A DNA stretch of 64,000 nt from Frischella perrara (GCF_000807275.1 NZ_CP009056.1:2171192-2235191); one strand, 5' to 3'. Shown: positions 45,180-55,481, counted from the first letter of the stretch. Made by a program: numbers and translations. Notes: generated by a model not told the origin, from the sequence alone.

Positions 45180-47720
45180 TTATCCTTCGACGATAATTTT
45201 TACATTTTTCTTGCTCATACCGTAAACTCGTTCGGTGTAACCATTTTCATCACTGATGCCTCGAATAATTTCGCCGTCGCTAACCTCAATTCGATAAGGC
45301 ACAAACGCTCTAGGTTCTTTTGTCCGCTCATCAATAATACGAAATTGCTGACTATATAAATTTGTATTCGCTAAATTTGACGATTTTAAACTTGCTGATC
45401 CTGACTGAGAGCCGGCTGATGAATACGACACAGAACCACTCTTATAAATAACACCACCTGGGCAACCAATTTCAACAGAGCCATTGGCTAATTTGATATA
45501 AGCACCCTGACATTTAATCGTAATTGCTTTTTGTGCCATAATTTCGATTTCATCATTCGTACTTACAATTGATATATTTTTCTTAGCCATGATATCCATT
45601 GCATTGGTTTGTGCTTGTAATTCTACTTTACCTTTTACCGCAAACAGTTTTATTCCTAACTTACTGGCAAATAACCCTATTGATTCACCTGCCGTTAATG
45701 CTATTTTTTTCATAACTGAAATATAACTATTTTGATTTGCAGTTAAGCGAATATTATCATTAGCACTGAATTGAATATCTTTAGGCGTCACAATTCCTAC
45801 TCCAGCGGGTGCATCAAGTAACATGCCTGCTTGAGTTAGTCTATTGAGGCTGTCCTTTAAATCTTGTTGGGTTGATGTATCAATTGCATCAATTCCTGAG
45901 TTTTCAGCCGCTTGTGCCAAAACTTTCGCCACTTGTAGTGCTGATTCTAATTGTGCAACAGCTGCACGCATATCTAATTGCTCACCACTGGCTTTCGGTT
46001 TCGACTCCGTCGTGATATATAATCCCTTGCCGGCTCTGATCGCCCCCCATTCATCAGTACGTAATTCGAAACCCTCTCCCCGTTGCTCTTTATTTTGATT
46101 GACTAAATGACCAATATTAAGTTGGGTTTTGCCGTACTCTGTCGCTAACTTAATATGTTCTTGACCACGTTTATCATCCATCCGTAATTTGTTGTTAGCC
46201 GGTGTACGAATCACATTGCGGTGTTTATTTGCTGTTGCTACATGGTCTGGATGAGTACTGTTATGCATGGCATACGCGATATACGGACGATCAGGATTAC
46301 CGTCAGTAAATGCAATAGCTACTTCTGTTCCATCAATTAAAGGAAAGTGAATCCCATAATGATCACCGGCGTAAGGCTTGGCTAATCTTACCCATAAACT
46401 CTCTTCACCATTAGGCCAAGACGCTAAATCAAAAGCGAATTTCACTCGATAACGACCTTGGATATCGATATAACCATAGGTGTCATTATCTGGACTGGTT
46501 ATTTTCGCCGGTAACGTGCCACTAATAGTCGGAAACGGTAACGGTGCAGGACGGTAAGGTTTCAAGCGGTCAAAGACAATAGCGGTAAATTCAACTTCAT
46601 AGGCAGCACTACGATCGGCATACCCATGAGTCGTTAAAATAATAATGCCGTTTTCTATATCCGCGAGATCACAATTTTCTATTGAAAGCTGATGACCCGG
46701 AGCTAATGTGTAATCATTGCTTTTACCGTGAATAATTCGCTGATGACTTATCGCATGTTGGTGACGAATCGTAGCATACCATTCACCACTTTCCACCATT
46801 TCATCCTGTTCATCGGCAGTCTGGTTTCGATAATGTTCGCCATAACGATAATCGTGTCCCCGCGTTGTAGTATCATTTGCAGCACGATTGACTTGCGATT
46901 GCATATTAGCCTGTGCTTTGCGATAGTTATAATCATTCACACCTACCGACTGTATCACGGTCTGACTATGAGATTGTAATCCCCAGACACTATGACGACC
47001 ACTATCCCCCATACCACTAGGCGTTCGCCCAATGACTACACCATGATTAGCAAGCCCCTGCTCGTCATCACTCATCACAATGACATCACAATTATGCTTT
47101 GGATGGCTTTCAAAACGTAACCAAATGCCCACATCTGCCAATAATCGTAAAATAAATGCTAAGTCACTCTCTTGCCATTGTGTAATAAGTTCGCGGTTAG
47201 GATAGTTATTTTTTAACGCTAAACGATAGTCTACGCCGGTAAAACCATGCCGACGTAATACCGATTCCACAACACTCACTACACTCTGATTTTGATAAAT
47301 CGCACTATTATGGCTATTCGCGAGTAAAGCAAGTCTTGGTACCAGTATTACCTGATAACGTGCTTCTTCTTGATTAACCGATAGCTGACTGAATCCTGTA
47401 ACGACACCATAAAGAGTACGTGCAGATGGTGGTGTTTCTAGTGAGCTAACTGACTGCACGATATTCTTTACTGTCGGCGGCAGAAAAGAAAAAGAGGCAG
47501 GTTGACTAAGAATTTGATCCACTGATAAAGCACGATTAGGACTTGTGAACGTTATACAATAACGCCAAGGCTGATTCAACTGCTCTTGAATATCAACTGA
47601 TAAGACTGATATAGATTCAAGTTGATTAAGCCCATCAAGTTTAAGTGAATAACGGTTTTGTTGAACTAATTTAGTCATTGTATCAATTGTGTTATTAACT
47701 ATTTTTCCGACATTAACCAT
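45180..47720 (-). CDS. vgrG: VgrG/TssI spike protein with C-terminal transthyretin-like domain
   Basis: An 846-residue trimeric spike protein. Residues ~25-400 are the gp27-like part (RYSLKLDGLNQLESISVLSV, VESVLRRHGFTGVDYRL), ~400-490 the gp5 OB-fold (LWVRLAKPYAGDHYGIHFP, EVAIAFTDGNPDRPYIAY), and ~510-760 the DUF2345/beta-helix needle. The last ~55 residues (FRIIDERTKEPRAFVPYRIE...GISDENGYTERVYG) form a transthyretin-like domain. In EAEC VgrG1 such a domain carries the effector Tle1, so it probably docks the protein encoded next. GGAGAGG lies before ATG 47720. Confidence 0.95.
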   Translation of the reverse strand: MVNVGKIVNNTIDTMTKLVQQNRYSLKLDGLNQLESISVLSVDIQEQLNQPWRYCITFTSPNRALSVDQILSQPASFSFLPPTVKNIVQSVSSLETPPSARTLYGVVTGFSQLSVNQEEARYQVILVPRLALLANSHNSAIYQNQSVVSVVESVLRRHGFTGVDYRLALKNNYPNRELITQWQESDLAFILRLLADVGIWLRFESHPKHNCDVIVMSDDEQGLANHGVVIGRTPSGMGDSGRHSVWGLQSHSQTVIQSVGVNDYNYRKAQANMQSQVNRAANDTTTRGHDYRYGEHYRNQTADEQDEMVESGEWYATIRHQHAISHQRIIHGKSNDYTLAPGHQLSIENCDLADIENGIIILTTHGYADRSAAYEVEFTAIVFDRLKPYRPAPLPFPTISGTLPAKITSPDNDTYGYIDIQGRYRVKFAFDLASWPNGEESLWVRLAKPYAGDHYGIHFPLIDGTEVAIAFTDGNPDRPYIAYAMHNSTHPDHVATANKHRNVIRTPANNKLRMDDKRGQEHIKLATEYGKTQLNIGHLVNQNKEQRGEGFELRTDEWGAIRAGKGLYITTESKPKASGEQLDMRAAVAQLESALQVAKVLAQAAENSGIDAIDTSTQQDLKDSLNRLTQAGMLLDAPAGVGIVTPKDIQFSANDNIRLTANQNSYISVMKKIALTAGESIGLFASKLGIKLFAVKGKVELQAQTNAMDIMAKKNISIVSTNDEIEIMAQKAITIKCQGAYIKLANGSVEIGCPGGVIYKSGSVSYSSAGSQSGSASLKSSNLANTNLYSQQFRIIDERTKEPRAFVPYRIEVSDGEIIRGISDENGYTERVYGMSKKNVKIIVEG

Positions 47721-47810
47721 TGCCTCTCCATTATCCTGTTGCTTTAATATTTCCTGTATATTTCTTATACTCTGTGAATTTTCTTAGTCACTCTTCCCTA
47801 CAATGATGAA

Positions 47811-50600
47811 CTATTTTGTCGGTTTCTCTGTTTCAGTGGTTTTTTTCTTTACTACCTTTGCTGTTTTCTCTTTGGGTTTGGATTTGCTCTTAGCCGTTTT
47901 CTTCTTAGTTGGTTGTGAATCATCAACCCACTCTAAGACAATGCCCTCATCTTCAAGAAAATCAAGCGATAACGTTTTATTCTGCTGCTGAATATTGTTA
48001 CTTTGTAGTAACAGATTAGATACGACCGGTAAAATCTGCTGATTCAAGATGCTATCAATATTACGCGCACCTGTATCAGGCAGTAGACATGCATTGACTA
48101 ATTGTTCATAAAGCGCTTCACCAACGTTGAATTGAATGTGGTAATGTTGGTTAAGTCGTTTCGCTACTTTTGCTAATTTCATTTCAACAATTTGGCGCAT
48201 TGCCTCACGATTTAATGGCGTGAAAACAATTGTTTGGAAACGCGCTAATAATGCCGGTTGGAAATGTTCACGAATAAATGGACGTAATAGTTCTTGTTGA
48301 GTCGCAACCGGTGCATCTGGCATCTCTTCAAAAAGAGCCATTAGCTGATCACTACCTAAATTAGATGTCATTAAAATAAGAGTATTACGGAAATCTATTT
48401 CACGCCCTTCACCATCACGCATAAAGCCACGATCAAAGACTTGATAGAATAGATTAAGTACATCTCTATGTGCCTTTTCAACTTCATCTAATAAAACGAC
48501 GCTATAAGGTCTTTTTCTTACGGCTTCTGTTAATACACCGCCTTGCCCATAACCGACATAACCTGGAGGTGATCCTTTAAGCTGTGATACCGTATGTGCT
48601 TCCTGATATTCTGACATATTAATCGTAACGAGTGATTGTTCGCCACCAAATAGCGTATCAGCCAATGCAAGAGCGCATTCTGTTTTACCAACGCCAGAAG
48701 GACCAACTAGTAAAAATACTCCTATTGGTGCATCTTCCGAAGTTAACCCAGTTTTCGCTGCACGAATTCGTCTAGCTAATTCAGCAAGTGCAACATCTTG
48801 ACCTACTACACGTTTTCTTAGATCGTCTTCAATATGTAATAAGTGGCTTTGTTCATCTTTTAACAGACTTTCAAGCGGTACACCTGTCCAATCTGCAATA
48901 ACCGTTGATACTGTTCGACTATCAACATCTAACGATAAAAGTGGTGTATTACCTTGTAAGGCATGCAATTTTGCCTGTGTTTCTTTAATTTGCTTAATCC
49001 ATTTTTTATCATCACGATCATCTTTAGTACGCAAAGTGATTAATTCTTGTATTAAAGATTTTTCTTGCTCAAATTGTTTTTTCGCATTTGCAAGATCGGC
49101 CTCTAATAATTGGACTTTGGTCGTGATTTCATCAACCCGTTTTTGTAAATCATCATCGACAAAAGATTGATCGGTAATGAGTGCTGCTTGTTCTATTTTT
49201 AGAGAAGTTATTTTTGCTTCTAGAAGTGTTATTGATTCAGGTATCGTATCTAAACTCATTCGTACACGAGCTGAAGCCGTATCAAGTAAATCAACCGCTT
49301 TATCTGGTAATTGGCGACCACTTATATAACGGCGTGATAGCGTAACGGCTGTCGTTACCGCTTCATCCAGAATATGCACACCATGATGTTTAGCATAACG
49401 TGATTTTAAACCACGTAACATAATGCAGGCATTTTCATCATTTGGTTCATCCACTTTGACCATTTGGAAACGACGCTCTAAAGCTGCATCTTTTTCAAAA
49501 TACTGTTTGTACTCTGACCATGTTGTAGCAGCAATGGTACGTAATTCCCCTCTTGCTAAGGCGGGTTTAAGTAAATTGGCAGCATCTGCACCACCAGCCG
49601 AATTCCCAGCACCAATAATGGTATGTGCCTCATCAATAAAAAGTAATATTGGTGAAGGTGATTGTTGCACAGCGTCTATCACATTCTTTAAGCGTTGTTC
49701 AAATTCACCTTTAACACCTGCTCCTGCTTGTAGCAGACCTAAATCCAATGTCATGATCGTGACATCTTTTAAACTGGTTGGTACGTTACCTTCGGCAATT
49801 CTTAGCGCTAATCCTTCAACTAACGCAGTTTTACCTACACCGGGTTCACCAACTAAAATAGGGTTGTTTTTTCGGCGACGTGACAGAATATCGATCATTT
49901 GTCGAATTTCACTATCACGCCCAAATACAGGATCGATTTTTTCAGAACGGGCTTTTTCTGTCACATTTTCACAAAAACGATTAAGCGCCGCTTGGTGATG
50001 TTTTTGTTGTTCAATCACTGATTTATCGTTTTGAATCACATCTAATTGATTTTTTTGATCGTTGTTAGAAGCAATCACTTTTTCGACATCTTCTGACGCT
50101 TGTTGAGAACTAAATAGTTGTGCCTGAAACGTTTCATCAGAACTTTTATCTAACACAGGTCTTAAGCGTTTTAATGCGATGACAGATAGGCTGAGTAGTT
50201 GCCATGCATCTTGCGCTTTTAAACTCTGTGGCGATTCTTGTAATGCTTGTAATAAGTGTATGGAGCGAATTTGCTCTTCATGATCTTCAAGTGATGCTTT
50301 CAACCAAGCTGCCTGTAGTAAATTTATCAATGAATTGGATAGGCTTGGTTTTTGATTAATAGTATGTGGTAATGAATCCAGATAACTGAGTAAACCTTGC
50401 CAAAGCTCATCCATATTAAATTGATAATGCCGAGCGATAATTGTAATGTCACTATTACCCTGCTCAAGTAGTTTTAGTAACCAATGCTCTAATGTGATCT
50501 CTGAATGCGCTCTTGTTTCACAAAGTCCTGCTGCAGATTCTAATGCTCTAGCACAGTATGGATTGAGTCTTCGTAATAATGTGGAAGGATCAGTTATCAT
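47811..50600 (-). CDS. clpV: ClpV/TssH: T6SS sheath-disassembling AAA+ ATPase
   Basis: 929 residues. The N domain (RRLNPYCARALESAAGLC, EHWLLKLLEQGNSD) binds the TssC helix. The first AAA module has GEPGVGKTALVEG and LLFIDEAHTIIGAG. A coiled-coil M domain spans ~430-540. The second module has GPSGVGKTECALALAD and VVLLDEVEKAHRDVLN. The C-terminal ~35 residues are a lysine-rich tail (KKKTAKSKSKPKEK) not seen in most ClpV proteins. It recycles contracted sheaths. ATG 50600 has AAAAGGA at good distance, so six codons before it are probably not translated. Confidence 0.96.
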   Translation of the reverse strand: MITDPSTLLRRLNPYCARALESAAGLCETRAHSEITLEHWLLKLLEQGNSDITIIARHYQFNMDELWQGLLSYLDSLPHTINQKPSLSNSLINLLQAAWLKASLEDHEEQIRSIHLLQALQESPQSLKAQDAWQLLSLSVIALKRLRPVLDKSSDETFQAQLFSSQQASEDVEKVIASNNDQKNQLDVIQNDKSVIEQQKHHQAALNRFCENVTEKARSEKIDPVFGRDSEIRQMIDILSRRRKNNPILVGEPGVGKTALVEGLALRIAEGNVPTSLKDVTIMTLDLGLLQAGAGVKGEFEQRLKNVIDAVQQSPSPILLFIDEAHTIIGAGNSAGGADAANLLKPALARGELRTIAATTWSEYKQYFEKDAALERRFQMVKVDEPNDENACIMLRGLKSRYAKHHGVHILDEAVTTAVTLSRRYISGRQLPDKAVDLLDTASARVRMSLDTIPESITLLEAKITSLKIEQAALITDQSFVDDDLQKRVDEITTKVQLLEADLANAKKQFEQEKSLIQELITLRTKDDRDDKKWIKQIKETQAKLHALQGNTPLLSLDVDSRTVSTVIADWTGVPLESLLKDEQSHLLHIEDDLRKRVVGQDVALAELARRIRAAKTGLTSEDAPIGVFLLVGPSGVGKTECALALADTLFGGEQSLVTINMSEYQEAHTVSQLKGSPPGYVGYGQGGVLTEAVRKRPYSVVLLDEVEKAHRDVLNLFYQVFDRGFMRDGEGREIDFRNTLILMTSNLGSDQLMALFEEMPDAPVATQQELLRPFIREHFQPALLARFQTIVFTPLNREAMRQIVEMKLAKVAKRLNQHYHIQFNVGEALYEQLVNACLLPDTGARNIDSILNQQILPVVSNLLLQSNNIQQQNKTLSLDFLEDEGIVLEWVDDSQPTKKKTAKSKSKPKEKTAKVVKKKTTETEKPTK

Positions 50601-50842
50601 TGTTATTCCTTTTCTCAACGCTAAAAATATAAGTGTTATTGTTTAATTTATTTATTTGTAAAATTTCTAATGATTTATATATTCATGATTTTTTGATGGG
50701 TAACTATTAATAGCTTTTAAGTAAGTATACTTAAATTGAATTTCAGATATTACTTACCAGTTATTACTCTTAAATCTATTCGAAATGTATGTAATAAATA
50801 AATATTAAAATGAAATCAATGTATGGTGATAGCAATCATTTT

Positions 50843-50871
50843 CAGATGCCATCACATAGTGATGACATCTG
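50843..50871 (-). promoter_or_regulatory. Hairpin between hcp and clpV
   Basis: CAGATG-C-CATCA and TGATG-A-CATCTG pair with a single mismatch and a 5-nt loop, 14 bp after the hcp stop. No T-run follows on the minus strand, so it looks like an mRNA 3'-end stabiliser or attenuator for hcp rather than a simple terminator. Confidence 0.5.
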
Positions 50872-50884
50872 TTGGCAAATCAAA

Positions 50885-51373
50885 TTAGCTTCTACTTTCT
50901 ACCCAGCTATCTGAGTGAATAATATTGCCATCTTTGAAAGTCCAAGTGATTTTTTCATAACGAAGTTCAACACGCTCTAAGTGATTGTATTGTTCCTTTG
51001 TTGGATCTTTGATATTGTGCATTTCAGGTTTAACTGAAACGATTTTTACACCTTCCATGAAGGTATTAAAATATTCAACTTCCTGACCTGCATTATCAAT
51101 TTGGTACCACTTAATTTCAACTGATTTTAGGTTTTGACCGGTAGTTACTGCTTTGTAAAGGTAAGGAGATGAAGAATCTACTTCTTTTACAAATTCAAGA
51201 GCTTTATGAACACGGGTACCAGTTAATTTACCGGTATTACCGTCGGTTGGGATGTAGACTTTATGATCAAATTCTACAACTTCAACACTTCCTTCACGTC
51301 CCTCTACTGTAACTGAACCTTTAATTTCAGAACCGCCATCATCTTTTAAAAACATATATGCTGGTACTGCCAT
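50885..51373 (-). CDS. hcp: Hcp/TssD: T6SS inner tube protein
   Basis: 162 residues of the Hcp family that stack as hexameric rings inside the sheath. The start is MAVPAYMFLKDDGG, followed by IKGSVTVEGREGSVEVVEFDH. The later strands are VTTGQNLKSVEIKWYQID and NTFMEGVKIVSVKPEMHNIK. GGAG sits 8 nt before ATG. It is followed by a 285-bp gap with a hairpin, which suggests it is made in larger amounts than clpV. It follows the OmpA-domain gene after 49 bp. Confidence 0.96.
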   Translation of the reverse strand: MAVPAYMFLKDDGGSEIKGSVTVEGREGSVEVVEFDHKVYIPTDGNTGKLTGTRVHKALEFVKEVDSSSPYLYKAVTTGQNLKSVEIKWYQIDNAGQEVEYFNTFMEGVKIVSVKPEMHNIKDPTKEQYNHLERVELRYEKITWTFKDGNIIHSDSWVESRS

Positions 51374-51422
51374 TGTTTTAACTCCTTATTGTTATTGATT
51401 ATTGGTATTACTATATTTTAAT

Positions 51423-53198
51423 TTAATTCTCATCTATCAACTGACACGTTGTTATTTGAGGAACTAAATTAATTTCCACACGTCGATTTTGTGAACGATT
51501 TTCTAATGTATCATTACTCACCAACGGTTTTTTTGCGCCATAGCCTTGTATAGCGAAACAGGTTTCAGGGATATCACTGGTTTTAATAATCCAATCCCTA
51601 ACTGCCGCAGCACGATCTAAAGATAGCTGCTGGTTTTTATTTGCATCACCAGTGGAATCAGTGTGTCCAGAAATTAATATTAACCAACCAACATCATTAT
51701 TTAATTTGATTTGTGTTTTAATTTCCATCAATGCATTAATTAATACCTTAGTCGATTCTGGTTTTAATGTTGCTTTTCCACTTTCAAAGAGTGATAAACT
51801 GTCTAATCGTATCACTGGATATTCTTTTATAACGATTTCTTTTTCTTTAACGATAATTGTTTCTGGTTCAGGTTTTGGCTCTGGTGGCGGTGGTGGTGGA
51901 ACATAACGCCCAATTGCCTGATTAAGCGGTTCTAATAAGTTATATCCATGATAAAGCCCTAAACCTAGTCTTACCGGAATGCCTTGGGTATAGTGATCAT
52001 TTAGTAGATCACGATCGGCCTTTAAAATTTCTAACGCTTTATATTTTTCATCATAACTATCCGTAGCGATTAAATCATAGTTATGAATATCATTATCAAT
52101 TTGCTGTGCTAATTTAATATTATTCCAATAAGACGCACCTAAACCTGCCATGAAAAATACCGATGTGATCATGATCATATTGCATATAGCTTTTCTTAAC
52201 GGTGAATAAGGGTAAGCTATTGGCATATATTTCACTAACTGATCAGGTGGCGTAAGAATTTCCTGTAGTGAATGATGATTAGGAATTGTTAATGTCGTCA
52301 GTTTATTGATTTGATGATTGAATAAGTTATCACTCAAAACTTGTGAATTTAAGGGATAAATAGCAACGCCTTCTGGTTCACATTTTGCAATGGTCTGTTT
52401 GCTATTTGTTAATACACTAAGTATGTGTGTATTTATCCATTTTTCGTACTCTCGTAGCATTGCTCTAATGCTTAGACGTTGTTGTCGTTCTTTTGAACCC
52501 AACTTTTTATCATTAACCCAGTTATCAACCGGTGATAGATATTCGTCCATGATATAAAGTTGTCGAGAGATGATTTGATACCAATTAACAGGTAATGTTC
52601 CCTCATCATGGTAGTGAATGTTATTTAGACCAATATGAACTGATACATATACGGGTAAACGATATTTAGCAATTCGGCATGTATCGACCCAAGACTGTCT
52701 GAATGATTGTAATTTTGCCGTATATAAGCCTTGTTTATTTTCTAATTCAGGTGTCGTTGCTAACAATAATCCAATTCGCCCTAACATATCTGGCCAACGA
52801 GCCACAAGTGAATCAAATACTATTGGTAATTCAGAATATTCTTCCACATACACCCAAACCGCATCGGAAGATACGATGATATTCGACTCTGCTAAGGTAA
52901 GATCTTCGGGGAAGAATTGTTTTGCACAATTACCAGTAACTAATAAAATAGGCAAACGATAACGTTGTCTCGCAGGTAATAATGAGAGCTTTTGTGCTAG
53001 GAAATTAATATTTTTAGTACAAGCATTTAACCTTTTACGATAACGTAATTGGTAATAAAATAACACACTTGCAATACTTAAAATTAATATTAAACCAATG
53101 ATCTTCCAACCAATTGAAATTGGAAAGAAAACTAAAACTAAAATTAAGCTAAGAACGGCACTATAAATAATCTGTAAACGCCATGGATAATCGTTCAT
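51423..53198 (-). CDS. T6SS-associated OmpA-domain membrane protein (TagL-like)
   Basis: 591 residues. Two N-terminal helices (~10-50) lead to a cytosolic domain (~60-340) resembling part of IcmF proteins, then a third helix (MIMITSVFFMAGLGASYW) near 345, a proline-rich spacer (PPPPPPEPKPEPE) and a C-terminal OmpA peptidoglycan-binding domain. The latter shows LFESGKATLKPES, ISGHTDSTGDANKNQQLSLD and NRRVEINL. It would anchor the membrane complex to the cell wall, a job done in other systems by TagL or by a C-terminal extension of TssL. It lies between tssL and hcp. Confidence 0.88.
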   Translation of the reverse strand: MNDYPWRLQIIYSAVLSLILVLVFFPISIGWKIIGLILILSIASVLFYYQLRYRKRLNACTKNINFLAQKLSLLPARQRYRLPILLVTGNCAKQFFPEDLTLAESNIIVSSDAVWVYVEEYSELPIVFDSLVARWPDMLGRIGLLLATTPELENKQGLYTAKLQSFRQSWVDTCRIAKYRLPVYVSVHIGLNNIHYHDEGTLPVNWYQIISRQLYIMDEYLSPVDNWVNDKKLGSKERQQRLSIRAMLREYEKWINTHILSVLTNSKQTIAKCEPEGVAIYPLNSQVLSDNLFNHQINKLTTLTIPNHHSLQEILTPPDQLVKYMPIAYPYSPLRKAICNMIMITSVFFMAGLGASYWNNIKLAQQIDNDIHNYDLIATDSYDEKYKALEILKADRDLLNDHYTQGIPVRLGLGLYHGYNLLEPLNQAIGRYVPPPPPPEPKPEPETIIVKEKEIVIKEYPVIRLDSLSLFESGKATLKPESTKVLINALMEIKTQIKLNNDVGWLILISGHTDSTGDANKNQQLSLDRAAAVRDWIIKTSDIPETCFAIQGYGAKKPLVSNDTLENRSQNRRVEINLVPQITTCQLIDEN

Positions 53199-53219
53199 TA
53201 TTAACCCTCTTATCCTTAA

Positions 53220-53882
53220 TTATATTAATGGCTTGATAAGATCATTGAGTCTGTCATCTAAAAAGAAATAAAGACCAATGACGAATCCAATTGAAAGTAA
53301 TGTAAACAGCATAAGCAATGTTTTACGACCTAAATATCGAAAACTCTTATTCTGAACAATAATGGCGTGTTCAAGTTCAGGTTCGTGATTATGCAATGCT
53401 TCCCTTAAAGCAATAATTAAATGTTCTCGTTCCATTTGCGGTTGTCCTAAATAACAACCTTGAAATCCGAGTCCCAATATGCGATCGAAACAATTTAGAA
53501 TTAAATATTCTTTTTTATCTGCACGTAACCGACTGCGAATCTTTTCAAATAAATCGTGTCCCGCATTATTGGTGTTAAAAAATACCACTTGTAACGGCGC
53601 ACCAAGCCATTCATCATAATTTTGAGGATGAGTATTGTCCCTGCTACAGAGCAATACCGTTTCATCTAGTAGTGCACATAGTGCATAACTGATATCATCA
53701 ATAACATCTTGGCTATATTGTGCGACATGAAGTTGCTCTCGTAATGTCAGCACCTGCTGTTTACATTGTTTATAGAGATTACTAACAGATGAAATAGCCG
53801 AACCTTCTTTTAGTTGTATAACGGTTAGGACGCTATCTCTTAGTAATTCATCAATCATTATATTTTGTTGTTCTGTCGTCAT
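53220..53882 (-). CDS. tssL: TssL: T6SS inner-membrane protein (DotU/IcmH)
   Basis: 220 residues. The cytosolic hook of seven helices holds ISYALCALLDETVLLC and the stretch FGQ-type ILGLGFQGCY, both DotU marks. A single C-terminal helix (LLMLFTLLSIGFVIGLYFFL) anchors it. It lacks the peptidoglycan-binding tail, which is instead on the neighbouring OmpA-domain protein. ATG 53882 with TAGGAA upstream is the likely start, 10 bp after tssK. Confidence 0.94.
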   Translation of the reverse strand: MTTEQQNIMIDELLRDSVLTVIQLKEGSAISSVSNLYKQCKQQVLTLREQLHVAQYSQDVIDDISYALCALLDETVLLCSRDNTHPQNYDEWLGAPLQVVFFNTNNAGHDLFEKIRSRLRADKKEYLILNCFDRILGLGFQGCYLGQPQMEREHLIIALREALHNHEPELEHAIIVQNKSFRYLGRKTLLMLFTLLSIGFVIGLYFFLDDRLNDLIKPLI

Positions 53883-53892
53883 GATGCAATTC

Positions 53893-55245
53893 CTATGAAC
53901 GTAGTACCGCAAAAAGTTCTAATGAAATATCTGGTATCGATCTTGGGACATAAAATTCACAACATCTAGCTAACAACATAGCCTTGGCGGAATCGTGAGA
54001 AAGATCTAACGCAAAATATTGATTTTCCAGTCGCATAGGAATAGCTGCTGGAACATGGCTCAAGGCTTTTATCGGTATTCCTGATAATGCAGAATGTATA
54101 ATTTGTCTTACATCATCTGGTGCACCTGCTTTACATAAAATTGGGAATTGCGATTGAAGTTGATGACCCGGCATACTTGATCGTACAGATAAATAAAAAT
54201 CAGCATCTTCCACTAGGCGACCATCGTGTAAACGACCTATCCAGAAGGTGTCTTTATCATGTACCAAATCAATTTTGATAACACGAGAAGGTAAACTTTC
54301 TTCTAATAAATTACGTACTAATTCAAAAAGAGGTGGAAATACCGCATTTAAATTATCATGTTGATAAGCTGGTATACCATCGACATCATTCGCGAGGGAA
54401 AACGTTAATAGCGCTCCAGTAAAAGCTACCAATTTTTGATATAGATTTTCTGGATGAATAGTTGGATTATCACGTAAAAATTTTAATTGTGGCTCAAAAC
54501 TATTTAAAGAATTGAGTAGCCAAAATAATGATACATCAGCAACTGCAAACTCAGCCATTTGCTGATTTCTTTCATGTCGCATCCCCATCAAACGTTGACG
54601 TTTAGCCTTGACCTGAATACATAACAACTCAAGCTCTTTAAGAAGCGGGCTATTTTGGGGTTCTAAATTTAATAATGGTGGAATATATTGATTATCTAAC
54701 ACAAAATGACCATTGAGATCACGTTTTAGTATTGCAATTGGACAAGTTAAATATTCACTATGATCTTCAAAATCAAATAAAAAACTTAACGCACAGCGTT
54801 CTACCGCTATGGTTTCTTGACCATTTCCAAGTAAATCAGGTACTTCAACCCATTCTTGGCGATAACGCGTCGGTCTTTCTACTCGTTCATCATCTAGGAT
54901 GCAATTTTCACCATTTTTATGCAATACCGGCAGTCCAATATAGACTTTGACTTCCTCAACCGAAACAGGAACTTCTGTAGCAAGATCTCTGACCGTTGGA
55001 ATATTATCCGATACGTCAGTATCTACCAGTACGCCATCTGTGAAACGTAAACTAAGCGTTTCAATACTGAGACGATCGACTAGTAACATTTGCTGATCAA
55101 TTTGCAAACGCTCAATTCCCCATGGGTTAGCAAGATAGAGTTTTGCTAGATGCTGTTTGCAATATGATTCCCACATTGTTTGTTGTTGAAATTGTTCAGG
55201 TGTTAAAAATACCCCTTCATTCCATAGCGGGCGATATATTTTCAT
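53893..55245 (-). CDS. tssK: TssK: T6SS baseplate-membrane connector
   Basis: A 450-residue TssK (VasE/ImpJ) protein. The start MKIYRPLWNEGVFLTPEQFQ is the family N-terminus. Later marks include HEPRNQQMAEF-type HERNQQMAEFAVADVSLFWL and PMRLENQYFALD. It links the TssFG wedges to TssL/TssM and resembles siphophage receptor-binding proteins. I took ATG 55245 by homology, since SD support is weak; a GTG six codons upstream also fits. It starts a block after the tssBC genes, 283 bp downstream of tssC. Confidence 0.94.
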   Translation of the reverse strand: MKIYRPLWNEGVFLTPEQFQQQTMWESYCKQHLAKLYLANPWGIERLQIDQQMLLVDRLSIETLSLRFTDGVLVDTDVSDNIPTVRDLATEVPVSVEEVKVYIGLPVLHKNGENCILDDERVERPTRYRQEWVEVPDLLGNGQETIAVERCALSFLFDFEDHSEYLTCPIAILKRDLNGHFVLDNQYIPPLLNLEPQNSPLLKELELLCIQVKAKRQRLMGMRHERNQQMAEFAVADVSLFWLLNSLNSFEPQLKFLRDNPTIHPENLYQKLVAFTGALLTFSLANDVDGIPAYQHDNLNAVFPPLFELVRNLLEESLPSRVIKIDLVHDKDTFWIGRLHDGRLVEDADFYLSVRSSMPGHQLQSQFPILCKAGAPDDVRQIIHSALSGIPIKALSHVPAAIPMRLENQYFALDLSHDSAKAMLLARCCEFYVPRSIPDISLELFAVLRS

Positions 55246-55448
55246 TGCTTTATTAAGCTCCACTTAAAAGATCTCTTTTTTAGCATAAAACTAAAAAATA
55301 AATCTAATTAATCATGATAAACCATGGTACAAACAACTTATTATTACGTTGTCCGAGAATAAAATTACCATATATCTAAAGTCTATTTTTATACTAAAAA
55401 GACACTCAACATGTTTAAAACAGTGATGTACTTTTATTACGATAACTC

Positions 55449-55481
55449 AAACAACTGACTCGTAATTTAAGTCAGTTGTTT
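55449..55481 (-). promoter_or_regulatory. Hairpin between tssC and tssK
   Basis: AAACAACTGACT (55449-55460) and AGTCAGTTGTTT (55470-55481) form a perfect 12-bp stem with a 9-nt loop, 48 bp after the tssC stop. The T-run on the minus strand is weak. It may separate highly expressed sheath genes from the rest. Confidence 0.5.
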
